Shown piece after piece: positions 24,197-34,602 of a DNA stretch of 64,000 nucleotides. The notes below the pieces were generated by a model, which saw nothing but the letters and a program-made list of their open reading frames with translations, was not told where the DNA came from and ran no database searches. This DNA is from Erythrobasidium yunnanense (taxonomy: Eukaryota; Basidiomycota; Cystobasidiomycetes; Erythrobasidiales; Erythrobasidiaceae). A program made the translations under genes and the position numbers. The number at the start of each line of letters is the position of its first letter. The stretch's first letter is position 1. The stretch is taken from contig BCJC01000002.1 of assembly GCA_001600175.1 (NCBI GenBank), positions 124,001 through 188,000 of the forward strand, given 5' to 3'.

Positions 24197-26764
24197 TCAA
24201 GGATGCAGCGCCGTCCATATACTGTTCTCGACTTTCCGCAAAGTCTCGGCTGGCGTGTTGAGGCTGCTCATCCAGTAAACAGTATTTCCTAAAGGCCGAG
24301 CATGGATTGGCAAAGAGTCACTTCCTCCTGTTGGGTAGCGCAAGCGCTTGAGAAAGTCCACCGACGCGGTGGATTGGTAGCCTGAACAGCTGTCGGATCA
24401 GTCTTTGGTGATGCTTTGGAAGTTTAGCTAGCTTACCTGCGTTCTGGGTATCTCGGAGATAGATGACCAGCACTGTACCCAATGTCATAGCTCCGTCTAC
24501 GCCTGATAGTCGTGATACGCGATCTACGAATTCTGCATCCCAAAGACTGAAGACCTCGTACTTCCCGCCAGTTGCGGTGTCTCCTGCTGTAGACCAGGAA
24601 GCCTTTGCTCCATTCCAGGTTGCATCATCTGCATCATGCTTCGCTATGATATCGAGGGTCTTGTTCGCAACTGCGCAGCCGATAGGATGAGCCGTGTATG
24701 AATGACCGTGGAGCAGGGCCTCCTGCTTTTGTGGACCTAAGAAAGACTCAAAGATCTTATTGCTCGCCAGAGTAACGGAGAGGGGCAGAAGACCGCCCGT
24801 CAAGATCTTGGCGTAGCAAGCGATGTCGGGCGTGACACCTAGGAAGGATGAGCCAGACAATCTGCCTAGTCGATAGAGGCCAATGTAAACTTCGTCAAAA
24901 ATGACAGGCAGGTCGAGAGAAGCATCTTCTCTGACAGTATCGACCAAGATGCGCTGGAAGAGGGGATCTACGAAGAGCTGACCACCGGCGCCCATCACCA
25001 CAGGCTCCAGTACGAGGGTCCCAAAGTTGATGCCGAGCTCTTCTCGTGCATGCTTGACCCAGCGCTTGATATGGGCCCTGTAGGTGTTGGCCAGTTGTGT
25101 CGGGTCATTTGGCTGTAACCTCTGCTCGATATCGTAAACATTATGGAGGCTATCGAACTGCCGAGGCTCCTGATCTTTCGCCCATTGCGATCCTTCGAAG
25201 CGGACTGTGGCTTTTCCATCTTCTACTCTGACGGTAGGTGCGTCCAGCCAGAAACCTCTGCCTCGGTACCATTCGACGCTTCGACTGTATACGCCACCTT
25301 CGCAAGCATCCATTGCGCCTATAGTGTCTCCATGGTAGCTCCCGTTCAGTCCTAAGACGCCTAGCTCGACCTTTTCTGCACTTCCTGATTTCTGGCTGAG
25401 TTGTTTCGCTTTATAGCGCAATGCCATCTTGAGCGCAACTTCCATGCCTGTTGATCCGTTGTCCGAGAAGAATGCACGGTCCGCCCACCCTTTGCCTACA
25501 GTATTGACGAGTCTTTCGGACAGGTCCAGAGCAGGAGCATGCGTAGCATTCGGGAATATGACGTGTCCATATCGCCCAGCAGCTTGGGCAGCTGCTAATG
25601 TGAGCTTCACATTTGCATGACCGAGACATTGTGTCCACCAGGAAGCCGAACCATCGAAAGTGTCCGTAAGGTGATTCTGGCTACTTTCTTCGCTTGGTCT
25701 TGTATATACACTGAAGGAATCCTTGAGCGCCGAGTCAATGACCATGACATCTTTCTCCTCCTTGACCAATGAATGCTGAACGAAAGGCCACCAGGCTGTC
25801 TTCAGTGTACGTCCAGCTGCGGTCTCCAGGTCCCGCAAGCGATCATCGTGCTTTTTGGCAAGCTGCCGGGTAATGCCTCCTAACGTGGAGCCGGAATGAC
25901 CAATGGCATCATAGTATTTGTGCATACCGCATATGTCGGCATGCTTGTCTTCCACAGTGACAGGCGGCTGTTGCAGAGTCCCGAAAGCTAGTTCTCTTTC
26001 CTTGCACCACTGCGAAAGGTATTTGTAGTTCTCATAATATGTTTCTTCAAAGCATAGCAGAGCGTCGATGTCGTAGCCCCTTAGGAGTAGGGACTCGTAT
26101 GCTGACAGCGTGGTCGATATCCCGCCAAGATGATGGGAAGCTATTAAGACCGTGGGTAGACGGAGAGGGCGATAGGCATCCACTTGACTTCTCCCTGATA
26201 GTGTAGGACTATGTGGACCTGTCGCCAATGTAAGCGATGACATACGCATCAAATTGTCGAACATGCTCACCGCCCGCTGTTTCCACATACAAGCTTGCGA
26301 GTTCGCTTGGGAAGAGACCTTTCGCAATACGTTGAGCATGGTTCTTTATGCCTTGCGACACAGTCTCGTCCGATGGCGGAGCATACTGAATAGTCCGTAG
26401 AATCAGCATATAGTCAAGATCTGAGCGTTTGCCTGCCAACGCACTGTCTTGTCCGTGTCTGTTGCTCTTTGAGCTGCTAGATGTGGACTGACTGGCTCGT
26501 GAAAGTAGTGCAAACAGGCCGTATCTGTATTTTTGGCGAAAGTCGCGACGTGCCTGCAAATGTGTATCAGCTTAGCTCGCACTTCAGCACTGGAGTGAGC
26601 GCGTACCAATCATCGCCTTGTCCGCCAGTCCCGACAGGTTTTAGGTAAAAAGACTTGTGACCCAAAGAAGCAGAAGCACGGCATAGGGCAGCGGTAAAGA
26701 CAGTCTTGCCGACTTCGGTGTTCGCTCCAAAGACTTGGTGAACGCGTAGATTCTTGAAGAGCAT
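24197..26764 (-). CDS. BIO3-BIO1: Fused dethiobiotin synthetase / DAPA aminotransferase (Bio3-Bio1 type)
   Basis: Two consecutive steps of biotin synthesis are joined in one polypeptide of about 790 residues. The N-terminal half is dethiobiotin synthetase: P-loop FGANTEVGKTVFTA, KPVGTG, PVSPHLAA, SLYVETAGG and LIASHHLGGISTTLSAYESL. The C-terminal half is a class III PLP aminotransferase: WWPFVQHS, FSDNGSTGMEVALKMALRY, YHGDTIGAMD, IFDEVYIGLYRLG and YAKILTGG with the PLP lysine, then HSYTAHPIGCAVA. An intron near 24377-24434 leads to the final exon GYQSTASVDFLKRLRYPTGG ending WTALHP. Three introns in the first part keep phase. Fungal and plant bioDA fusions share this order. No clear mitochondrial presequence is visible. 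The promoter region is only 114 bases, shared with AP-3 beta. Confidence 0.95.
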
Positions 26765-26878
26765 AATGTACGTGCAGCTTTCAGATCTAAAAGGTAGTAT
26801 AAACGAGATCTTGATCTTGCATAAACCCCGACACACAAGATGCGCTAGGCGGATACGCGCTGGTACGAGGGTTGCAAG
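26765..26878. promoter_or_regulatory. 114-base divergent promoter, biotin fusion gene / AP-3 beta
   Basis: The ATG of the biotin fusion gene (leftward) and of the AP-3 beta gene (rightward) are separated by 114 bases, so both promoters must lie here or in the first exons. Confidence 0.6.
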
Positions 26879-29800
26879 ATGGATCTGAATTCGCTACAGA
26901 CGACGGCGCTGCGCCTTTCGGCCAGGTTGAGCGAGAACCTGAGCGAGACAGCCCGTGATTTAGGACTTCAAGGCCTCGATGCCGCCAGTATCGCTGGCGC
27001 TGGCGTCGGTTCTGCTGGGAAATACCTCGAAGATGGCGCCGTTATCACTGAGCAAGGCGTCCGGGAAACCAAGAAACTGCTCGAGACAAGAAGAGAGGCC
27101 AGCATGGCTGAAGGGCTGCGAAGAGTCCTGGCCGTGCGTTCTCGCCGATGATAGAATGTTCAAGACAGCTCACTAACGGTATACAACATCTAGATGATGC
27201 TCAAAGGCCGCCCTGTACTCACCTTCTTTCCCCAAGTCGTTCAGTGCCTCTCGTCATCGCAATCAAGCAGTATTCAGATCCGGTCGCTGGTCTCGCTATA
27301 TATCCTTCGTCAAGCTAGACTGGAGCCAGACTTGGCCTTGCTCCCCGTCAACATGTATCAGAAGGACCTTCGCGATCCAAATCCTATCATCCGGGCTCTG
27401 GCTCTGCGGACTCTTGCTGGAATGGGGTTGGAAAGCATAGCTGCATTGGTTCTTATGAGTCTCAAGACAGCATCAAGGGATAGCAATTGGTTCGTGCGGC
27501 GAACGGCTGCTGAAGCGCTGGACAAGATACATGCGTACGTGCAGCTCCGGTGCTGCTTTCAGCTCTAGCTGATGTGCCTTTGTGATCAGACTTGATCCTT
27601 CGCATATCACCTCCCTTCTGCCCATACTCCAGACACTGCTCAGCGACCGCAATGCGCTTGTCCTGGGATCTGCTCTAGCAGCTTTCGAGACCATCTGTCC
27701 AGATCGCATCAACCTCTTGCATCCTGAATACAGAAGGATATGCAAGTCTCTGATAGACGCCGATGAGTGGTCGCAGGTGGTGATCCTGCGCGTCTTGGAG
27801 CAATATGCACGGACTCAATTCTTGGATCCAGATAACCACAAACTCGACAAAGACCTCGATCTCCTACTGAAGTGTATAGAACCGCTCTTCTTCAACCGGA
27901 ATGCAGCTGTACGTGGCCGAGATCAAGACTTCAGATCGCCAGCTGAGACAGGGCATCACAGGTCGTCTTGGCAGCGACTCGCCTATATTATCATCTAGCG
28001 CCCAAGTCATACGCATCAAAGTATGTAGCACCTCTGACGCGGCTACTGCAAGCTCCAGCCGAACTACAAGCCATAGTGCTTGCGAACATAGCGATCATAG
28101 CCTCCACGCAACCGGTGAGTAGTCTGGCATTTAGCTGGAAGCTAAGCATTCTGACAGAAGGACCCAATTTAGAACCTCTTTTCCAACCAGCTACATAGAT
28201 TCTACGTCTTCCAGTCAAGCGATCTGCCATCTGTGCGGTCCTCAAAGCTGCAAATTCTCGTACTTTTGGCCAATAAGGACAACATCCGGACAACACTCTC
28301 TGAGTTGCTTGTAAGGCTGTACCAAAGCCCTCTTTTCTTATGAGGTCTCGCTTACAGGTATCTTGCGTTCGAAACAGGTCTATATCCGTGCAGACGATCC
28401 TGACTTCATTAGCGAAGTCGTTCGAAGTATAGGAAGATGCGCAACGCGTGTTCCATCTGTCCGAGAGGAATGTCAGAAAGTCCTTCTGCGCTTGATCACG
28501 CAAGGGCAGAGTGGCCGTAAGTCCCTAGAGGCACCGGCTTTCCGACCCACGTTACGAACATACTAATCCGATCTGTATTTCATGTACAGAACAAGTGACC
28601 ATTCAAGCTATGCAGGAACTCCACTCCTTGTTCCGTCTCAATACCTCATCCAGCTCCTCCTCGACAAGCGCAACGAAAGCGCTTAGTCAACTCATCATAG
28701 CGTTTCACAACAATCGAATCACCTCTACTGATGCAAAAGCAGAATTCTATGCTCTCCTGGCTGACTATCTACCGTTGCTCAAATCTAGCATAGCGCAAGT
28801 GGTCGATGTGCTTCGCGCGGCTTCGAAGACGTTCCAGAAACAGGTAAGCTCCTTCTGGCATGTTGGAATGTCTAGGCACAGGATACTGAGCGGACTGCAT
28901 GTAGACTTATAAATCCAAATCATCACTCCTTCTTCTGTCTACAAAGCTAGTCCTGCTACACTCCTCCAGCCAACCATCTCCAAACGATGCATATACACAT
29001 ACGCTCTACCTTCTCCATTCCTACATCACGACGCTAGCGCGCTATGATGCTTCCTGGTCATTACGCGACTTAGCCCGTTTCTATAGCTCCGTCCTCGCAG
29101 AAGCGGGAATCAGACTACAAGAAGAAGACGAGGTTGCGCAAAGTGCGGCTCAAGAAGCTTTTGCAAAGGGAGAGATGGTAGATATGGACTGTGCAGTACA
29201 GACGAACCAGCAGCATAAGGAGGATAAGATTTGGCAGAAGGATATGCGAGAGCTGCTCTTGAACACTGCGTCGCAATCTTCTCGCCCAGAGAAGACCGTG
29301 CAGATAAATGCTGGAGAGGTGGAAAGCCTGCTTGGCACGTTCCGCCTCGTGTCAGCTGCACAAAGCTCGACTATCGATTCAGCGGTAACGAGCGCCATGC
29401 AGCAATTGGCGGGCTGGAGCCCACTTCCTGACTGGCCTTCGTCTGCGCCGGATCACAACCTGCGTGAACCGCCCGCAGATATGGCCGATAGTCAGCAGCA
29501 AAGTGGATGTGGATACCCTACAGCATTTGGCTCATCATCTACAAGTGCGAAAGGCAGATCGTCAGCTAGCAGGAGGAACGGGGCAACGCAATCTTCATCC
29601 TCTTCAAGGGCGAAGAGGGAGCAAGTCGTCCTTGTGCCCACTGAGAGCGAACCGTCTGCGTACGTCCGACAGGAACCCAGGCAGAGGGACTTGAATGACT
29701 TTTTGGCGTCCGGCTCGGAAGAGGAGAGTGGAAGCGATGAAGAAGAGTCGTATGAGTCGAGCGAGGAAGTCGCTCCTCAGGATGTACAGCAGGAAGATGA

Positions 29801-29924
29801 AGAGACCACTGATAGCGAGCTAGAAGATAGTGAGGAAGAAGAGAGTAGTGAGGAGGAAGATGCTGGTGGGAGTGCTGCTCGGGCAGCCAGGCAGCCACTA
29901 CTGCAGAACGGGAGGGAAGGGTAA
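26879..29924 (+). CDS. APL6: AP-3 complex beta adaptin
   Basis: Beta subunit of the AP-3 adaptor, which sorts cargo from Golgi/endosome to the vacuole. The N-terminal trunk has typical adaptin HEAT repeats: LLETRREASMAEGLRRVLA, then after an intron (about 27133-27193) MMLKGRPVLTFFPQVVQCL, DPNPIIRALALRTLAGMG and SNWFVRRTAAEALDKI. The C-terminus is the acidic serine-rich hinge typical of AP-3 beta (DFLASGSEEESGSDEEE onward) and ends soon after without an ear domain, as in other fungi. About seven introns interrupt the trunk, near 27533, 27905, 28020, 28115, 28314, 28515 and 28842. Exact joins in 27.9-28.4 kb are approximate. Confidence 0.9.
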
Positions 29925-30042
29925 TCTCTGGCTTAAGCAGTAGTACTCTACACCTTCATACATCGCTTGCGTAGAAGACCGAGCATGCATTGCGGGACTG
30001 ACACTCTATTGTACAGGAAAAGTACAAGGTCCAGAAAGGCAA

Positions 30043-30660
30043 TCATGCCTGAGCTTGCACTGTGTCGCCTTCGTCCCGTCCGTGATAGAATTTGTCCATG
30101 AAAGAGACTGTGCAGCAGGAACGGAATCAGCTGATGTATGATGGCTTCAGGATAGGGAGGGGAAGGTCACCTGGTCTCGCCGGGAGCTGACAGCAAAGTA
30201 CACAGTCAGTACCAGATTCAATGCTCCATAGTAAGGCTTCCAAGCTCACCTCCTCCTTTGAGAACATGCGGTAGAGATGGCTATCCATCTTCCAGGCGTT
30301 TATCGTTTCTTGAAACTCTTGGTACCCTTTCAAGAGGAGGATGTCTACCGCTTCCAAGTCGTCTACATACTTGTTCTTCTCAAACTCTTGACGGATCTTT
30401 GCCCGGATTGCTGTTGCTGGGAAGTTTGCAGCGTAGAGGGTCACAATCTCGGGAGCGGCTCTGCAGCGACAAGAAGGCAGAATGAGTTGGCTGGGTCACT
30501 TGTTGAGCCATATAAGCTGGAGCCTTACCTGTACCACGTCCTGTACAGCGCCCTTGAGCGAGCCTGGGCGACGGGCCAGGAGCCTATAGACCCATCTTCT
30601 TTCTCAGCTATCATTCTGGCTTCTTACACAGTCACTAAGCGCACCCGACGACGTCGTCAT
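30043..30660 (-). CDS. Complex I accessory LYR subunit NDUFA6/B14
   Basis: Small exons combine to MTTSSGALSDC, then SWPVAQARSRALYRTWYR, then AAPEIVTLYAANFPATAIRAKI, RQEFEKNKYVDDLEAVDILL, KGYQEFQETINAWKMDSHLY, RMFSKEE, and a last exon PVSFMDKFYHGRDEGD. The LYR motif (ALYRTWYR) and the conserved HLYRMFSKEE-like end match NDUFA6/NUO14.8 of respiratory complex I in the mitochondrial inner membrane, where it holds the acyl carrier protein. Splice phases agree. The penultimate junction uses LPARP followed by a GTGACC donor. Presence implies a complex I-bearing respiratory chain. Confidence 0.88.
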
Positions 30661-31174
30661 AACTGCTAAGCGGGAAGGGATGGTGGTCATGCTGGAAGAT
30701 GAGGATGGGGATTGATAGAGACAGAGTCAAGCTGGCTCACTCTCCTTTCAATATCATCCATCAAGATTCTGCAACTGCGTTACACATCGATACTGCAGGT
30801 GTATACAACGACTGATCACTAACCGTCATTTCGCTTTAATCTGGCTCTTCGCACAAGCTCGTTAGGAGGTCGTATGGTAACCCTCTTGCTGCTTGCTCAC
30901 CGCTGATTGCGACTGAAGCGCAACCACACCAAGCAAGTTTTTCTAATCTGATGGTGACGAATGCTATTCGACTGCTTACGACTTCGTCTCATCATTCCAA
31001 TGTTGCGGACGTTAGAGACGCACATAAGGGCGTGAAGCCGGTCGATTACACATCCATACGCTTTGATGTAGCTTCGACTTGGCATTCTTTCTCTCTTCTC
31101 TCTCTTTCCTTCACATTCATTCGTCTCTTACCTATCACTCTACTAGATCACCAACCCAAATCATCATATTTACC
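30661..31174. promoter_or_regulatory. Divergent promoter region with pyrimidine-rich tract
   Basis: About 514 bases between NDUFA6 (leftward) and the GFA gene (rightward). A CT-rich tract at about 31083-31115, 60-90 bases before the GFA ATG, is typical of fungal core promoters. The start context TTACCATGG is a good Kozak site. Confidence 0.45.
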
Positions 31175-31943
31175 ATGGTCGCTGCCGGTCACTGCGCGTG
31201 CAGTAAGCCAGGATATCTTCTTTTGTCCCCGTCAAGAAAAAGAGACTGATTGTGATGCGCGTGTGCGTCAGAGAAAATCCAATTCGAGATTGACGCACCT
31301 GAAGCCGACCTATCGAATGGAGCACTCTGCCATTGCGATACCTGTTATCGCGCCCACAGCGGACCGTCATACAATATAAAGCTCGACACAAGCACTATCA
31401 AAGTTACAAAGGGCGAGGTATGTCTTGCCCCCTTCGCTATACTCCTGCTATCCTAATGACAGATAATTCTTGTTTTAACAGCCTAAAGAGCATGTTTATG
31501 TAGGAGGCAACTCTGGCCAGAACGTCCATCGCATGTTCGTCCAATCCCCTCTTTTCAGTCGTCACCGTTCACGCTCAAACGGCATCACGAACTGCTTATT
31601 TATTACAGGTTCTGCGGCGATTGTGGCTCTCCTCTCTGGAGCAAGTAAGCTTGTATGATTACAACGGACCATCGCCGTCGGCTAACATTTGGTCCTCCTG
31701 CTTCAAAGCCCCGAATCGCAGCCTGGAGTTTCGTACGTCAAGCCAGGCTCACTTGTAGATCGGTCTCGAGTGAAGGTATGCAGCTCTGATAACATCATCA
31801 ACGCTTTGTGTTGCTGATAATGCTCAATCATACTACACCAGCTCAACATCGAGATCTATTCCGAACACGCCGCTCCTGGCTTGCTGCACAAGGACGGAAG
31901 CGTCATGTTGCTGGATAGCAAATTTCAGCCATACAAGACATAG
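31175..31943 (+). CDS. GFA/CENP-V family zinc-binding protein
   Basis: Starts MVAAGHCACRKIQFEIDAPE and encodes about 140 residues in six exons. The metal-binding set is HCAC, then CHCDTCYRAHSG, then after a junction FCGDCGSPLWS, as in the glutathione-dependent formaldehyde-activating (GFA) fold. Most fungal members lack proven formaldehyde chemistry; the function is probably small-molecule thiol adduct metabolism. The end reads SVMLLDSKFQPYKT. Introns lie at about 31202-31270, 31419-31481, 31532-31608, 31645-31707 and 31776-31840. Length is normal for the family. No targeting signal is seen. Confidence 0.85.
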
Positions 31944-32128
31944 ACTGAATAGCTATAGCCTGGTCGAGGGACCTGTACTGGAAGCGGTATAGAAGGCATT
32001 CAATTATTTTTCCGTACGATGTTTTCACTAAAGTCTGACAACCGGCGTTCACAGCTTCACAGCTGACAACGTTCGCCTGGGTCAGACCGGCATGGTGCCA
32101 GCTGAAAGACCACTCAACCGTTCCATCC

Positions 32129-32879
32129 CTAAGCACTGTTCTCTCCGCTCATCCTGGCTTCTAGCTCGCGCTGCTTTGCCTCCATCTCCCTCAGATGTGC
32201 ATCCAGCTGATCCTTCTCTGACTGTAATGCTTCTACAGAACGTTTCCTGGATGCGTCCACAATCGAGAAAGGTACAGGATATTGAATGGGCGGAGATGGA
32301 AGTCGACATCAGCACGATATACTTCGAAGGAGACAATCTGACTCACTTCTGCTCTACCACCTCCTTGACCTGGGTGCGGTCGAACTGTCATTAACGCGTC
32401 CGGCAAATGTAGGATAGGCTTGAAACCTACATGCTTGTAATCAGCACCAGCCTTTCGCGCCTTCTCATCATCGATAGCTTGCTTCCTCTCGGCGGCCAAT
32501 TGCAAGTCTTGCTCGATATCCTCTCGCGTCAGACCATCGTGACCAGCTGCAGCCCCATCGCGATGCTTGACTTCTGCCGCAATAGACTTGGCGAAGGTCA
32601 CTTCTTGACCAGAGAGGTCGCTCTTGTGCTGGTCTATGGCGGCCTGTAGCGAATGGCCAGAGCTCGTCAAACATGCGCTGGCTGGTCCTGCATCTCGAGA
32701 AACGGCACCTTTCGCTCAGCTGCTTGCTCAATCTCAGCGTCAAGCTGCTCCTTCGTAAGACTGGAATGAATCAAGCACACCGCGTCAGCGTACACATCCC
32801 TCCCATGTCATCCCTCCACGTACTGCTTGCCAAACTTCTCCTGCTCGGCCGTCAATCTCGCATGCAAATCAGAGGACAT
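32129..32879 (-). CDS. Short coiled-coil protein, stathmin-like pattern, family unassigned
   Basis: Six exons encode about 150 residues that are helical and charged throughout. It begins MSSDLHARLTAEQEKFGKQ, continues LTKEQLDAEIEQAAERK, then DIEQDLQLAAERKQAIDDEK, HVKEVVEQK, and ends LREMEAKQRELEARMSGENS. Repeated AAERK blocks set at a regular spacing and the KHVKEVVEQKK element recall stathmin-type tubulin-binding helices, but the similarity is by eye only. A long intron of about 180 nt may hold a micro-exon (VKEVVEQK). No catalytic motif or membrane segment is present. It could equally be a cytosolic scaffold. Confidence 0.6.
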
Positions 32880-33390
32880 GGCTGTGATACGTTTCAAGCT
32901 TTGAGATGAGAGCGAAGACAACTTGCGTATGTATGCTGCTCAACGTAGCCAAGTGACCTCAGGACCCGCTCACGACCCGGCCGCCGAACGGAGTCGCTGG
33001 TGCCCAAAGCTTTGGGCAGCTTGTCACAGATGCCGAAGCATTTCTGCTATTGTACTGTGACTGGTTCATCCTCACCACCCTCTCAATCGTACGCTAAACA
33101 AGCAGGCCTCATGATCTCCCCTCCCTGCCATGGAGGGTTCTACGTTGCCTGATAATCTGAGCTCAAGGAAGCTTGTCATATACGAGTTCCTGCTGACGAG
33201 AGCCTCGCTTGACCAATATGTTGACTCGTTACAGGTTTCATGGACGGCAGCACTTCGTTCATCTGACATTGTGCAATCGAGGCAGAGGCTCTGTACGTGT
33301 CCTGTATGTAGGGGTATGTATTGCCGCTTGCGACTGTATTATAGTAAAAACAACAAGGATGGGTGCAACACGCGATCTTCAGACGCAAAT
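32880..33390. other. Intergenic, with a doubtful small plus-strand frame
   Basis: About 511 bases upstream of the coiled-coil gene and downstream of the zinc-finger gene. A plus-strand frame from 33130 starts with a plausible helical stretch (KLVIYEFLLTRASLDQYVDSL) but then degenerates and overlaps the neighbouring gene antisense. I cannot support it as a gene. Confidence 0.3.
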
Positions 33391-34512
33391 CTAGGCGACT
33401 TTCGGGCGCTTGTTCTGTTTTTGACCGCCCGCCTTTCCTCCACTTTTTTGCTGCTGTTTCTGTTTTCCCGCAAATGGTTTCTTCTGTTTGACGGCACCGT
33501 TCGCCGTTTGTGCTTTCGGCTTGACGTCTTCTGATTTGGCAACTTTCTCCGCGGGTTTTGCTTCTTCGGTGCTCTCGCCCTTCTCCATCTGTTTGGCCTT
33601 GCGCTTCTGTTTCGCGTTCATCGCTGTCATTCCTCCAATCTCTGCAACTCCATCGCCTGCGGGAGGGCCTTTGCTGATCGGTCTGTTAGGGTCTTCAGGC
33701 TCTGTCGCTGTTGCTGATTTTTCAGGCTATCATCACACGCAAGCATTATCAGCACTGAAGCAAATATACCTCGCATTTGACGAGAACTGACCTTCTTGTT
33801 TCTGCGACGCTTTCTCCTTTTACCGCTTGGTTCCAAGGTAAATCCTGCACCTCCGCTCTTCTTGATGCGGAGCTGCTTGTCGAGGAAAGCAGTGACAGCT
33901 CGAGGATCTTGTGTCTCTTCCTCGATAGCAGGGTTCTGCTTGATATATGCGCCATACCGCTCCATTCTGCGCAGATGTGACTGGAAAGACTTTGCATCAG
34001 CAATTGCCGCTGCTCAAGCACCGTTCGGGTCGCTCACCTTGCTCTTCAAGTGTGTTTCTTTCATCGTGCCTTCACGAAGTATCTTGTCCGGGCACGCTAT
34101 GCAAATAAGCTAGATAGCATCAAGAAGATTTAGCTACCGCCGCATGGGAGCATGCAAAGAAGTTATGTACTGTCTTGCGACCAGCTGCATCCTTGCTGAG
34201 CTCAAAGATGGGAGAGGTGATAGCATCTTGCAAGGAGGGCAAATTTTCAGGAAGTTGTTCCTCTCCGTATAGCGCATCTTCGCCGTTGCTTTGCAGTGAT
34301 TGTTCTTGTGCATCGTCGTCGCTATCTTCTTCATCGTCGTCGTCTTCGTCTTCTTCCTCGTCCGAATCCAGATCCTCGTCTTCGTCGTTTGATCCAAAAC
34401 CTGCAAACTCGTCGCCATCGTCGAGCTCTAGATCTTGCTGTTCATGATCTGATCCAGAGTCTGAATTGTCAGAGCCAGCTTCGCCCTTCTTGCGACTAAT
34501 GGTTTTAAACAT
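33391..34512 (-). CDS. Acidic/basic nucleolar-like protein with a U1-type zinc finger
   Basis: The N-terminal 100 residues are strongly acidic (DEDEDLDSDEEEDEDDDDEE). Then a C2H2 finger spans an intron: CIACPDKILREGTMKE followed by THLKSKSHLRRMERY, spaced like U1-type matrin fingers. A conserved segment PAIEEETQDPRAVTAFLDKQ follows. The C-terminus is lysine/glutamine-rich and basic. This charge layout is common in ribosome-biogenesis proteins of the nucleolus, so that role is inferred. It diverges from the Dss1-type gene across only 90 bases. Introns lie near 33731-33791, 33990-34035 and 34100-34140. Confidence 0.7.
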
Positions 34513-34602
34513 TCTGATGATGCAGAAGAAACAACGATATCAAGATTTTCAGAGATTCACGGCCTCTTGATTTCAAGCTGATTCATTCCTTGAACAACGT
34601 TG
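34513..34602. promoter_or_regulatory. 90-base divergent promoter
   Basis: Only 90 bases separate the start of the zinc-finger gene (leftward) from the start of the mitochondrial exoribonuclease gene (rightward). Transcription leaders must overlap or be very short. Confidence 0.5.

Noticed and set aside
33130-33534. Plus-strand frame beginning with a helical stretch
   Set aside because: It overlaps the zinc-finger gene antisense, loses protein-like composition after 40 residues and has no supported stop or intron.
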